A DNA stretch of 64,000 bases from Chrysopilus asiliformis (taxonomy: Eukaryota; Arthropoda; Insecta; Diptera; Rhagionidae): NCBI GenBank assembly GCA_964034945.1, contig OZ035961.1, positions 46,612,184 through 46,676,183 on the forward strand, in the 5' to 3' direction. The notes beneath the pieces were generated by a model, which was not told where the DNA came from, did no database searches, and saw only the letters and a list, made by a program, of their open reading frames with translations. A program made the position numbers and the translations under genes. This document shows positions 10,353-19,858 of this stretch, in pieces. Within the stretch, counting starts at the first letter, position 1. Each line of letters starts with the position of its first letter.

Positions 10353-11155
10353 TGTTGCGGCCGCGGACGCGAAAAAACCCACGGAAAAACACTTCACAAA
10401 GTCAACATCCATGTTTGACAACTGGCTTGTTAAACTTCTGTAAACAAAAATAAATCTTCTGAGTAAGACGCACAATTAAGCTAAGAACAATTAGAGTGCC
10501 ACCACTACAATCTCCCTAACCATTAGCATGTGGTTTCAATTGAATTAGACTGGCCAGCGATGGAGATAAAAGGCACCAGCACCCAGCGACCAGAAGCAGA
10601 ACCAACTCACCATCCGAGCTGATGGTATCAATCGGCGAGTACGCTGAGCTAGCAGACGAAGTGCTGCAACTAACCAATAGGTTTATTGGTATCAATCGGC
10701 GAGTACGCTGAGCAAGCAGACGAAGTGCTGCAACTAACCCATAGGTTTATTGGGATCAATCGGCGAGCACGCTGAGCAAGCAGACGAAGTGCTGCAACTA
10801 ACCCATAGGTTTATTGGGATCAATCGGCGAGCACGCTGAGCAAGCAGACAAAGTGCTGCAACTAACCAATAGGTTTATTGGTATCAATCGGCGAGCACGC
10901 TGAGCAAGCAGACGAAGTGCTGCCCCAAACAAAGGATCACTGCAACTGCACCCAGAGAGGTCATCAGACAATCCACCATCAACGCCCTCTAGTGGCCAAC
11001 ATTGTATTTAAATTGAATTATAATTAATTTAACGCAAATTAAGTCAAGAAAATTGTACTTAGAAATAAAGAAGAGAATTATTAGTAGAATATCGACAAGT
11101 TGTTTGTATTTAAACCGGCACCCCTCAGTCTAGTTAGGAATAGCCAACTAGAACA
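10353..11155 (+). repeat. BEL 1 5' LTR with five 64-bp tandem units
   Basis: Tandem units begin at 10624, 10688, 10752, 10816 and 10880 (GGTATCAATCGGCGAGTACG or close variants), an exact 64-bp period, and end in CAAGCAGACGAAGTGCTGC. The same five units with the same unit-specific variants occur in the 3' LTR (from 17579). The repeats lie upstream of the AATAAA at about 11064 and may be enhancer-like; that role is inference. Confidence 0.9.
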
Positions 11156-11156
11156 T

Positions 11157-11174
11157 TGGTCCTTCGAGCCGGAT
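11157..11174 (+). promoter_or_regulatory. BEL 1 primer-binding site
   Basis: TGGTCCTTCGAGCCGGAT begins one base after the 5' LTR. The same 18 bases follow the LTR of the unrelated-sequence BEL 2 element at 35538, so two BEL families here use the same tRNA primer. Confidence 0.85.
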
Positions 11175-11219
11175 TAAAATACAACTTAGTAATATCTACG
11201 TGTAGTTCTCTTCTGTACA

Positions 11220-14200
11220 ATGACGAATACAGACGAACAATCGGCTAGCAAGCCTACCGATGATCTCTCGAAACTGGTTGCTTTGCAAACCTTAATTCAA
11301 GAACAAATAAGAAGACAAAAAATCAATTATGGCAAAGACTCCACTAAACGAAAAGTCGATAAATATTTCAAAAATAAAATCGACGCTCTTAAATACTTAT
11401 GGGAGGAATTTAAGAGCAATCATCGTAAAATTTTGGTAGAAGTCAATGTAAATAGTATGAACAACGAATACTTCACTCAGAATATATTTAGTGAAGTGGA
11501 AGAAGAATATATTGAATTTCTTTCCGAGTTAGAATCTCAAATGGATTCAGTGAATAAACCTACAAACCTCGTCACACAGACAAGCGCTAACGCTCATTCA
11601 GGAGCTAATACGTGTGACGTACGGCTACCAGTGATTACTCTGCCAAAATTCGATGGCAATTACAATTCATGGACATCGTTCCATGACATGTTCATATCAC
11701 TCATTCACAACAACAAAAGTTTGCAGAACGTACAAAAACTGCATTACTTGAAGAGCAATTTGACGGGAGAAGCCGAACAACTTCTCCGAACCATTTCCGT
11801 CACAGATGCTAATTACACATCCGCTTGGGACACTCTAGTTCAACGATACAATAACCCACGGATTTTAGTTACCACCCAACTACGGCGATTATTCAATCAA
11901 CCAAATATCCAATCTGAAAGTTCAGAATCAATCAAAAGGCTCATTGATACGACCAATGAATGCCTGCACTCTCTAGAACATCTAAAAATCGACATTTCAA
12001 AATGGGATCCTATTCTCATTTACTTAGTAACCCAAAAGCTGCCTCATGAAACTCATCAACGATGGGAGCAGCAAACCAACGACACCAGTACTTTACCTAC
12101 TTTCAAAGAACTCACAACATTTTTAGAATCCAGGTTTCGAACGCTAGAAGTCGTTGGCAATCAACGAAATAAATCAAGCAACAACACCAATCAAACACAA
12201 TTTAAAAAACAATCCATGCATTCTGTTATGAAATGGAAATGTTTGCTGTGTAACGAAGAACACCACATCCGCAATTGCCCCAAATTCATGCAACTAGACC
12301 TAAGCGATAGAAACAAAACAGCAAAACGCAATAGCTTGTGTCTCAACTGTCTCTCTCGGGGACATACAACACAAGCATGCACAAGCAAGACAAATTGTTT
12401 TAAGTGCAAGAAACGTCATCACACTTTGCTACATCGAGAACAAGAGTCGAACACAATGCAGTCCCTGCAAGCCAGTTCGTCAAAAACGAACATCACCTCA
12501 ACAAATATGACAGAAAGCAGTTCAAACTCCCCGACAGGTTCTACCACGTCCCAGAATCTTCATTGCAAGGATTCTCCAAACGTGTTGCTCGCAACAGCAC
12601 TAGTAGTATCTAATTTACAACAGAGATCGCACACTTTGCGTGCTCTTTTAGATCAAGGATCTCAAGGAAGTTTTATCACTGAAAACGCAGTGCAAAAACT
12701 CCAACTTCCTAAAAAACGAATAACTGCCAAGATAGCCGGAATCGGAGGCAAACCACAAAGCACCTGTAAGGCTAGAGTATCACTAACGTTCCATTCTATT
12801 CACAACAAACAGGAATTTACTGTGTCAGCACTTGTGTTACCATCTATTACTGGAACACTACCATCTACGCATATTGCTGATTCACAATTTTTGGAGTTCA
12901 TGCAACTCCCATTAGCAGATCCACAATTCAACCAACCAAATAAAATTGATGTGTTATTGGGTGCAGAAGTATACGCCGCCATTTTGCTGGATGGTCTCAT
13001 TCCAGGTACCCAAAAGCGGCCTGTAGCCCAAAACACTAAACTAGGGTGGATTATATCGGGAAATACAGAATCACCTTCTCCTAATACCTTTAACAGCTTA
13101 CATTTAACACAATATCATGATCATGAAGAATTGAATCAACTCTTACAAAAGTTTTGGGAAATAGAAGAAGGTCCCTCTATCAAGCCACTTTCAGAAGATG
13201 ATCAATATTGTGAAGATCATTTCATCAAAACGCATTCACGAAACAAGAATGGCAGATATTGTGTAGAGCTTCCTTTCAAACCTAATATCCCCACTCCGTT
13301 AGGAGAATCACGTTCCATAGCCCTGTCCCGATTTTCTCAATTAGAAACTAGGTTCGCCAATAACGCCAAATTACAAGAAGATTATAGCAAGTGCATTGAA
13401 GAGTATAAAACTCTAGGACACATGAAGCCTAGCTCTACTACGAAAACAAATTCCAAACATCAACCATGCTATCTACCCCATCATCCTGTCATCAAAGAAG
13501 ACAACTCCACCACAAAGTTAAGAGTTGTATTCAACGCATCACAAAAAACCAAGTCCAATGTGTCTCTCAACGAGTTATTGTTGGTGGGACCGACCATTCA
13601 GGAAGATTTAAAAACCATTCTACTGCGCTGGCGAACACATAAAGTTGCATTTTCAGCCGATATAGAGAAAATGTATCGACAAATACAGATGGCGCCACAT
13701 CACCAACAATATCATCGAATCGTATGGAGACTAAACAAGGTCGATCCGATCCAAAATTACGACCTCACTACCGTAACCTTCGGCACTGCTTCGGCACCTT
13801 TTTTGGCCATCAGGTCACTCAATCAATTAGCTGTTGACGAACAACACAATTTTCCAATTGCATCCCAGATAACTCTACAAAATTTTTATGTAGACAACGT
13901 TTTATCTGGCGCCGATAACACAGAAGACGCCATAAGTCAACAAGTTGAGTTAATAAACTTACTAAAGGCGGGAGGTTTCCCATTGAAAAAATGGTCCTCT
14001 AATGACTCAACTCTAATTAACCATTTGCCCGAAGACTACAGAGATACCCCTATCGTAAAACCACTAGACCTGGATGGACAAATCAAAACTCTAGGGCTAT
14101 ACTGGGTACCAAATAAAGACGTAATCAAATACAAGATCTCGACTGAGACCTCACACCTAGTATACACCAAAAGAAAGGTTGCGTCTGAAATCGCGAAAAT

Positions 14201-16448
14201 ATTTGATCCTCTTGGATGGTGTGCACCTGTTATCGTCACAGGAAAAATCATCCTACAATCTCTGTGGCTCGCTACAACGTCTTGGGATGAAGAATTACCG
14301 GTAGAAGTGCAAAACAAATATCTCGAATATCGCACCTCTCTCCCAAATCTCAGCAACATAGAAATTCCCAGATGGATGGGAACTTTACGACAAAAACTCG
14401 AATATGAAATACATGGGTTTTGTGATGCATCCACGAAGGCATACGCAGCAGCAGTCTACATCAAAATTTTAGGCACCTCAGAATCCAGACAAATTAACCT
14501 GGTAACTGCCAACACCAAGGTGGCCCCAATCAAAACGATCTCGTTACCCCGATTAGAATTAATGGGTGCCACACTCTTAGCCAAACTGATTGAACATGTA
14601 CTCAACATCTTCCCTAACAAACCAAAAAGGCTCTATGCATGGACAGACTCAACCATAGTCTTAGCATGGTTAAATTCATATCCATCAAAATGGAAATGTT
14701 TTGTCGCAAATCGAGTAACAAAAATAAAAAATTCATTAAGCTGTGCCATATGGAAACATGTCCCTTCAAAGGAAAATCCTGCAGATTGTGCATCACGAGG
14801 AATAACCCCAACGGAATTGCAGAATCATTCATTGTGGTGGAGAGGGCCTCAGTGGCTGGCTCTACCGGATAATCATTGGCCTCTAACCAATACTTCATTT
14901 GAGACAGACATAGAAATTAGGCCTAAAGTCGTGTGTTCTAGCACATTTACAACTTTGCCTGATTTCACTCTCAAATTCTCGTCTATCACCCGAACCATTC
15001 GAGTCATAGCATACATGTTGCGGTTCATCGCTAAATGTACACAAAGAGAACAAGCTTCCATTTCAACATGGCTAACTACCAGAGAGCTTGAAATTGCCGA
15101 ACGACGGCTCATCAAAATTATTCAAGAAGCAGAATTCTCAAACGAGATCAAATCCATCCAAAACCAACAACCAATTCCCAACTCTAGTCGACTCATTAAA
15201 CTCCATTCATTCTTAGACCAAGAAGGGATATTGAGGGTAGGAGGACGTTTGCAGAATTCAGAGCTTAGTTTCAACGAAAAACACCCCATTATTTTACCCA
15301 ATAAGAATCATATAACCACGTTAATTATACAAAAAACACATCAACAAATCCTACATGGTGGTGTACAATTAACTCTTACCACACTAAGGCAAACTTATTG
15401 GATAATAAACGCTAGAAACGAAGTACGAAAAATACTGCATCAATGTATACCATGTTTTCGCCAGAAAAGTCTATCCACCCAACAATTAATGGGAAATTTG
15501 CCAACGCCAAGAGTAAATGCAACTCGTCCTTTTCAACACACCGGAATAGATTATTGTGGACCCTTCAATATTAAACTATCTAAAACTAGAGGAAGTCGGA
15601 GTCAAAAGGGATATATCGCGGTATTGGTATGCATGTCAGTCAAAGCAATTCATTTGGAACTTGTATCTGACATGTCATCGGAAACATTTCTAGAAGCTTT
15701 TAAAAGATTTATCTCTAGACGTGGTCGTCCGTCGGATGTATATAGCGATTGTGGAACAAATTTTCAAGGCGCAGCTACGTTTCTAAAACCTAAAATTCAA
15801 GCCAACGAATTTAAAGTAGCCAGTATAGTCGCAAATGACTTCATCAATTGGCATTTCAATCCACCAGGAGCACCTCATTTTGGTGGAATCTGGGAAGCGG
15901 GGGTTAAGGCGACAAAATACCATTTGAGAAGAATACTAGGTGACCGAATTTATACATTCGAAGAATTAAGCACCATTCTGTGTCAAATTGAAGCATGCCT
16001 TAACTCACGTCCACTAACACCAATGTCGTCAGATCCAGAAGATACAACCGCATTAACACCAGCTCATTATTTGATAGGAGAAACAGTAACCGCAATCCCA
16101 CAATCTAATTATATTGATCACAAAGAATCACAATTAAGAAAATGGCAAATACGACAACAAATGGTACAACATTTTTGGAAACGATGGTCCACCGAATATC
16201 TCACACAATTACAACAACGTCCAAAATGGACTCAACCAAAAAAGAACATAGAAATAAATGATCTAGTTGTCATCAAACAAGAGAATACTCCTCCCAATAA
16301 ATGGATGCTTGGCAGAATCATCGCTACGTACCCAGGCAGCGACGGTTACACACGAGTAGTCGACATTCGCACTCAAACTGGTACTCTAAAACGACCAATT
16401 GCTAAAGTATCTCTACTTCCTATTTATAAAGAAGATTTCACACAATAG
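11220..16448 (+). CDS. gag-pol: BEL/Pao Gag-Pol polyprotein, 1742 aa, open
   Basis: One frame encodes everything needed for copying and integration. In order: N-terminal helical Gag; DUF1759 Gag core from about residue 139 (ITLPKFDGNYNSW); Cys/His knuckles near residues 341-400 (CLLCNEEHHIRNC, CLNCLSRGHTTQAC); A17-type aspartic protease (LLDQGSQGSF, ~477, with Asp-Gln-Gly in place of the usual D-S/T-G); reverse transcriptase ~767-950; RNase H (HGFCDAS, ~1064); integrase zinc finger (HGGVQ..CIPC, ~1379); integrase core with D (GIDYCG, ~1440), D (SDCGTNF) and E (GIWEAG, ~1556); C-terminal DUF5641 (~1640-1735). The RT motif reads YVDN (13887-13898) where the family has YVDD. The length is normal for BEL. 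The start is the first ATG after the leader, 46 bp past the primer site. The protein acts in cytoplasmic virus-like particles and then at host DNA. Confidence 0.95.
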   Translation: MTNTDEQSASKPTDDLSKLVALQTLIQEQIRRQKINYGKDSTKRKVDKYFKNKIDALKYLWEEFKSNHRKILVEVNVNSMNNEYFTQNIFSEVEEEYIEFLSELESQMDSVNKPTNLVTQTSANAHSGANTCDVRLPVITLPKFDGNYNSWTSFHDMFISLIHNNKSLQNVQKLHYLKSNLTGEAEQLLRTISVTDANYTSAWDTLVQRYNNPRILVTTQLRRLFNQPNIQSESSESIKRLIDTTNECLHSLEHLKIDISKWDPILIYLVTQKLPHETHQRWEQQTNDTSTLPTFKELTTFLESRFRTLEVVGNQRNKSSNNTNQTQFKKQSMHSVMKWKCLLCNEEHHIRNCPKFMQLDLSDRNKTAKRNSLCLNCLSRGHTTQACTSKTNCFKCKKRHHTLLHREQESNTMQSLQASSSKTNITSTNMTESSSNSPTGSTTSQNLHCKDSPNVLLATALVVSNLQQRSHTLRALLDQGSQGSFITENAVQKLQLPKKRITAKIAGIGGKPQSTCKARVSLTFHSIHNKQEFTVSALVLPSITGTLPSTHIADSQFLEFMQLPLADPQFNQPNKIDVLLGAEVYAAILLDGLIPGTQKRPVAQNTKLGWIISGNTESPSPNTFNSLHLTQYHDHEELNQLLQKFWEIEEGPSIKPLSEDDQYCEDHFIKTHSRNKNGRYCVELPFKPNIPTPLGESRSIALSRFSQLETRFANNAKLQEDYSKCIEEYKTLGHMKPSSTTKTNSKHQPCYLPHHPVIKEDNSTTKLRVVFNASQKTKSNVSLNELLLVGPTIQEDLKTILLRWRTHKVAFSADIEKMYRQIQMAPHHQQYHRIVWRLNKVDPIQNYDLTTVTFGTASAPFLAIRSLNQLAVDEQHNFPIASQITLQNFYVDNVLSGADNTEDAISQQVELINLLKAGGFPLKKWSSNDSTLINHLPEDYRDTPIVKPLDLDGQIKTLGLYWVPNKDVIKYKISTETSHLVYTKRKVASEIAKIFDPLGWCAPVIVTGKIILQSLWLATTSWDEELPVEVQNKYLEYRTSLPNLSNIEIPRWMGTLRQKLEYEIHGFCDASTKAYAAAVYIKILGTSESRQINLVTANTKVAPIKTISLPRLELMGATLLAKLIEHVLNIFPNKPKRLYAWTDSTIVLAWLNSYPSKWKCFVANRVTKIKNSLSCAIWKHVPSKENPADCASRGITPTELQNHSLWWRGPQWLALPDNHWPLTNTSFETDIEIRPKVVCSSTFTTLPDFTLKFSSITRTIRVIAYMLRFIAKCTQREQASISTWLTTRELEIAERRLIKIIQEAEFSNEIKSIQNQQPIPNSSRLIKLHSFLDQEGILRVGGRLQNSELSFNEKHPIILPNKNHITTLIIQKTHQQILHGGVQLTLTTLRQTYWIINARNEVRKILHQCIPCFRQKSLSTQQLMGNLPTPRVNATRPFQHTGIDYCGPFNIKLSKTRGSRSQKGYIAVLVCMSVKAIHLELVSDMSSETFLEAFKRFISRRGRPSDVYSDCGTNFQGAATFLKPKIQANEFKVASIVANDFINWHFNPPGAPHFGGIWEAGVKATKYHLRRILGDRIYTFEELSTILCQIEACLNSRPLTPMSSDPEDTTALTPAHYLIGETVTAIPQSNYIDHKESQLRKWQIRQQMVQHFWKRWSTEYLTQLQQRPKWTQPKKNIEINDLVVIKQENTPPNKWMLGRIIATYPGSDGYTRVVDIRTQTGTLKRPIAKVSLLPIYKEDFTQ

Positions 16449-16629
16449 TACAACTAGACCCTGGAGATCCATCGTTAAACCAAAATTTTCGAATTCAAAC
16501 CGGACAATAATATTCCGTTTTCCGGCAAAATAACGGTCGATGACCTAAATAAAAACTGGATCTCCAATATCCCGTCAGACATTTCGAAGTTTGTTCTAAC
16601 CAAATTAACATCGGACTACTAAATTCATC

Positions 16630-17214
16630 ATGAATTCATCATCCTCATCATCATCATCTTCATCATCGTCGTCAACGACATCCTCATCATCTTCGTCCTC
16701 GTCATCCTCAACATCATCCACGGGCATGAAGCGGAATTGGCCGACAACGCAGCGGAGCGCAATTTTGATCGCCTCAAGTTCCAGTGATCCCTGCGAACGC
16801 AAGAGGACCATTCCCCAAAAGGTGCCCACCACGGCTTCACATCGGTCACCAAAGCAACCGGGCGATCTCCGAGAAAGACTCCAAAGGACCCTCGGATCGC
16901 GATGCTCGCCAAGTATCGGGGTTACCAATCAACGAAGACCAATTTCCCAACGTCTCGGAAGTCAACCAAACCCAAGCAAGGAAAACCATTCGTCGAAAGA
17001 AGATCCACAGCAGTCAACTATCCCTTCAGTTCGTCCCACAGAGATCACCACAGAACCTAGGAAAAATGAACAACATGACTATTACGAAGTTCTTCTGCGA
17101 ATTCCTCACCGCATGATGCCAGGCCGAAATTTGAAAATTCGAACACCGATTGGAGCTTTGAGATTGAGGAAAACAAAGGACGGACGAATAATCCAAACAA
17201 ATTTATACAAATAA
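16630..17214 (+). CDS. BEL 1 downstream ORF, Ser-rich basic protein, 194 aa
   Basis: The frame begins 181 bp after gag-pol and ends 93 bp before the 3' LTR. Residues 2-33 are nearly all Ser/Thr, from a TCA/TCT-type repeat. The rest is rich in Arg, Lys, Pro and Ser, with a final block near residues 145-190 (EVLLRIPHRMMPGRNLKI) that looks the most protein-like. No signal peptide, membrane span or Cys pattern is seen, so it is not an envelope protein. An alternative frame (16784-17116) and two antisense Asp/Met-rich frames overlap; these mirror the Ser repeat. The position matches an accessory or env slot. It could instead be non-coding spacer that happens to be open. Confidence 0.4.
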   Translation: MNSSSSSSSSSSSSSTTSSSSSSSSSSTSSTGMKRNWPTTQRSAILIASSSSDPCERKRTIPQKVPTTASHRSPKQPGDLRERLQRTLGSRCSPSIGVTNQRRPISQRLGSQPNPSKENHSSKEDPQQSTIPSVRPTEITTEPRKNEQHDYYEVLLRIPHRMMPGRNLKIRTPIGALRLRKTKDGRIIQTNLYK

Positions 17215-17293
17215 ATTATATTTCACTGAAATAAATATATTACAAAGCATTCCTTATTCTTTTTAATTAAAATTTTTGAAGATACAATCTTCC

Positions 17294-17307
17294 AAGGAGG
17301 GGGAGAA
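17294..17307 (+). promoter_or_regulatory. BEL 1 polypurine tract
   Basis: AAGGAGGGGGAGAA runs directly into the TGTTGC start of the 3' LTR. A purine run at this position is the plus-strand primer of LTR elements. Confidence 0.85.
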
Positions 17308-18110
17308 TGTTGCGGCCGCGGACGCGAAAAAACCCACGGAAAAACACTTCACAAAGTCAACATCCATGTTTGACAACTGGCTTGTTAAACTTCTGTAAAC
17401 AAAAATAAATCTTCTGAGTAAGACGCACAATTAAGCTAAGAACAATTAGAGTGCCACCACTACAATCTCCCTAACCATTAGCATGTGGTTTCAATTGAAT
17501 TAGACTGGCCAGCGATGGAGATAAAAGGCACCAGCACCCAGCGACCAGAAGCAGAACCAACTCACCATCCGAGCTGATGGTATCAATCGGCGAGTACGCT
17601 GAGCTAGCAGACGAAGTGCTGCAACTAACCAATAGGTTTATTGGTATCAATCGGCGAGTACGCTGAGCAAGCAGACGAAGTGCTGCAACTAACCCATAGG
17701 TTTATTGGGATCAATCGGCGAGCACGCTGAGCAAGCAGACGAAGTGCTGCAACTAACCCATAGGTTTATTGGGATCAATCGGCGAGCACGCTGAGCAAGC
17801 AGACAAAGTGCTGCAACTAACCAATAGGTTTATTGGTATCAATCGGCGAGCACGCTGAGCAAGCAGACGAAGTGCTGCCCCAAACAAAGGATCACTGCAA
17901 CTGCACCCAGAGAGGTCATCAGACAATCCACCATCAACGCCCTCTAGTGGCCAACATTGTATTTAAATTGAATTATAATTAATTTAACGCAAATTAAGTC
18001 AAGAAAATTGTACTTAGAAATAAAGAAGAGAATTATTAGTAGAATATCGACAAGTTGTTTGTATTTAAACCGGCACCCCTCAGTCTAGTTAGGAATAGCC
18101 AACTAGAACA
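17308..18110 (+). repeat. BEL 1 3' LTR
   Basis: It has the same length as the 5' LTR (803 bp) and reads identically in every block I compared, including the five 64-bp units. It ends at AGAACA and is followed by ATGAT (18111-18115), the second target copy. Confidence 0.95.
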
Positions 18111-18115
18111 ATGAT

Positions 18116-18211
18116 CATATTTTAGATAATAATGTAGGTAATAATCACATTTACGACCTTACTAAATTAATAATATTATCGTTTATGAAAATAAAACTTT
18201 TTCTAATATAA
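18116..18211 (+). pseudogene. P-like transposase C-terminal end, right part
   Basis: Thirty-one codons from 18116 to a TAA at 18209-18211 continue the frame that stops at 10352. The join falls on a codon boundary once one ATGAT copy is removed. Their composition, ending LSFMKIKLFLI, suits the C-terminus of P/THAP9 transposases. The 3' end of the P element is not defined; an (ATA)n tract and AT-rich DNA lead into the next element at 18256. Confidence 0.7.
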
Positions 18212-18255
18212 TAATAATAATAATAATTCATTTTATTTCGGTTAATACAAATATG

Positions 18256-19270
18256 TAGGGGAGACTGGGGTATTCTGGACCGCATTTTCATTTTGGCTAA
18301 AAACTCGCAAAAAAATAACTTTTTCTGAAAATTTCAAAGCTTGAATTTGTAGTACGATAAATAACCTTTCTTTGGGTCACAGCAGTTCGGTCAAATTGTA
18401 TTAAATTATACAAGTTTTATCAGTTGGTGCAAAAATGGCGTTTTTGCGATTTTGAAAAATCTCGGGGTATTGTGGACCACTTTGTAAATCGATTAAAAAT
18501 GGAAAAATGTGATAGACAAACTTTTTTTTTTGATTCATATATTTATTATATAACAGACAAAGTGAAATGAAGTGAAAAATTGCAATGAAAATCAGTCCGA
18601 AACGCAATGTTCGCAAGTCCAGTAACTTGCAGTCATTCCGGAGCATCCCAAGTGAACAGCTCGATCGCACACGTTGCAATGGATGGTATTTTGGCGGTTC
18701 ATTTTTTTGGCATATTTTTCTTACAAATTATGCAGAATTCGATGTATTCTTCCACCTCACAATAGGTTGAAGATGGTTGTTTCTTCTGTGATGTCTTCGA
18801 TTTTACACGATCTTTTTGCTTTTTCGATTATGGTTTATCACCTTTTCTCTCCAATCTCTTTCGCTTCATATCAGCCTTCTCACGAAGGTCATTTACATCC
18901 TCTGGCGATGTCAAAACGGCCGATTTAGAAACTAGCTTGTATACCCGTCGTTGCCGCGTTAAGCTTTTTGTCTAAGTTTTAGAATACGAAGAAAACCGGA
19001 AAGAACTTAAAAACTTTTTAATGGGTCTATGTTGGGGCTGGACCCACGACGAACATCTATGCCAAATTTCAGGCCAATCGGTTCAGTAGTTTCCCCGCGA
19101 AAGAGTAACATAGAGGGAAAACTAAGTTTCGAAATCACTTTACCCCCTCCCCTTACTCCCCCCGCCCCTCGCGCTACTTTTCCGTATGCCTATGTTGGAA
19201 CCAGAACTACCACAGACACTCATGCCAAATTTCAAGTCAATCGGTTCAGCCGTTTTCGCGTGAAAGAGGA

Positions 19271-19313
<43 letters not shown>

Positions 19314-19845
19314 TACACCAACTCATTTTTATATATTAGTATGATTGCCGAAAATCTAATGCTGTGTTTTTGCATGAAAAAACACTTATATGCATCAAAT
19401 ACACGAAGTTTGCTTGTCAAATGTCAAGAATTGAGTGGTCCATAATTCCCCGACAAAAGTGGTCCACAATTCCCCGAATGCTCTTTTTTACAATATGGCA
19501 GCTATTAGTAACACAATGCAAACTTCATGCAAAATTTCTTGTCAGTGTCGAATGCTTAAGGCTCCGCGAATATTATCAATATATTTACTTGAGTTGATTC
19601 TCGAAAAATGTGGTTAAATTTAAGCGAAACACAAAGTGAAAAAAAAAATTTCGAAGTATCACTTTTCTATTTGCTATCGAAGCGAGGTGATAGTGCGTAT
19701 ACACAAGTCGAGTACTGTTAGGAAAATTAGCTTAACATGAGGCAAACTGATTACAGTTATTTGCAGCTACCAACCACTACTAGGGGAAAAAAATGACGCT
19801 GGTCCGCAATTCCCCGTGGTCCAGAATACCCCAGTTTCCCCTACA
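18256..19845 (-). mobile_element. DNA transposon with 28-bp TIRs and a PHD-finger relic
   Basis: The ends are TGTAGGGGAGACTGGGGTAT at 18256 and its complement at 19826-19845; 27 of 28 bases match. The word GGTCCACAATTCCCCG and variants recur inside both ends (18466-18483, 19437-19476, 19800-19820), which are subterminal repeats. On the minus strand about 18590-18745 decodes a treble-clef/PHD-like pattern, CNVCDRAVHLGCSGM followed by WTCEHC, the kind of C-terminal finger seen on some pogo-like transposases. The rest of the transposase is gone. A SINE-like CAGA-tailed insert sits at about 18938-19345. No target duplication could be assigned with confidence. Confidence 0.7.
18938..19345 (+). mobile_element. 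SINE-like insert with (CAGA)n tail
   Basis: The insert begins near TATACCCGTCGTTGCCGCG and ends with a nine-unit CAGA tract (19272-19311) and TTTTATATATTAGT. Two internal blocks repeat in direct order: GGACCCACGACGAACATCTATGCC-like at 19038 and its diverged copy at 19200. Open frames across the CAGA tract are simple-repeat artefacts. It is not recognised to family level. Confidence 0.5.
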
Positions 19846-19858
19846 CATTTACAAAATG

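Larger units (their letters stand above)
10353..18110 (+). mobile_element. BEL/Pao element 1, structurally complete
   Basis: Both LTRs are 803 bp (10353-11155 and 17308-18110) and looked identical wherever I compared them, starting TGTTGCGG and ending AGAACA. The 5-bp target ATGAT occurs at 10348-10352 and 18111-18115. A primer-binding site, a single uninterrupted gag-pol frame, a polypurine tract and an extra downstream frame are all present. The matching LTRs indicate a young insertion. It landed in the C-terminal coding part of the P-like transposase. The only obvious lesion is an Asn in the reverse transcriptase catalytic motif (see the polyprotein). Confidence 0.95.

Noticed and set aside
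10624..10930. Regular 64-bp repeats considered as a CRISPR array
   Set aside because: Units are contiguous with no unique spacers, are inside an LTR and the DNA is animal.
16605..16928. Two minus-strand open frames rich in Asp/Met opposite the BEL 1 Ser-rich ORF
   Set aside because: They are the complement of the TCA/TCT repeat; an acidic run is forced by the Ser run and no motif or start context supports them.
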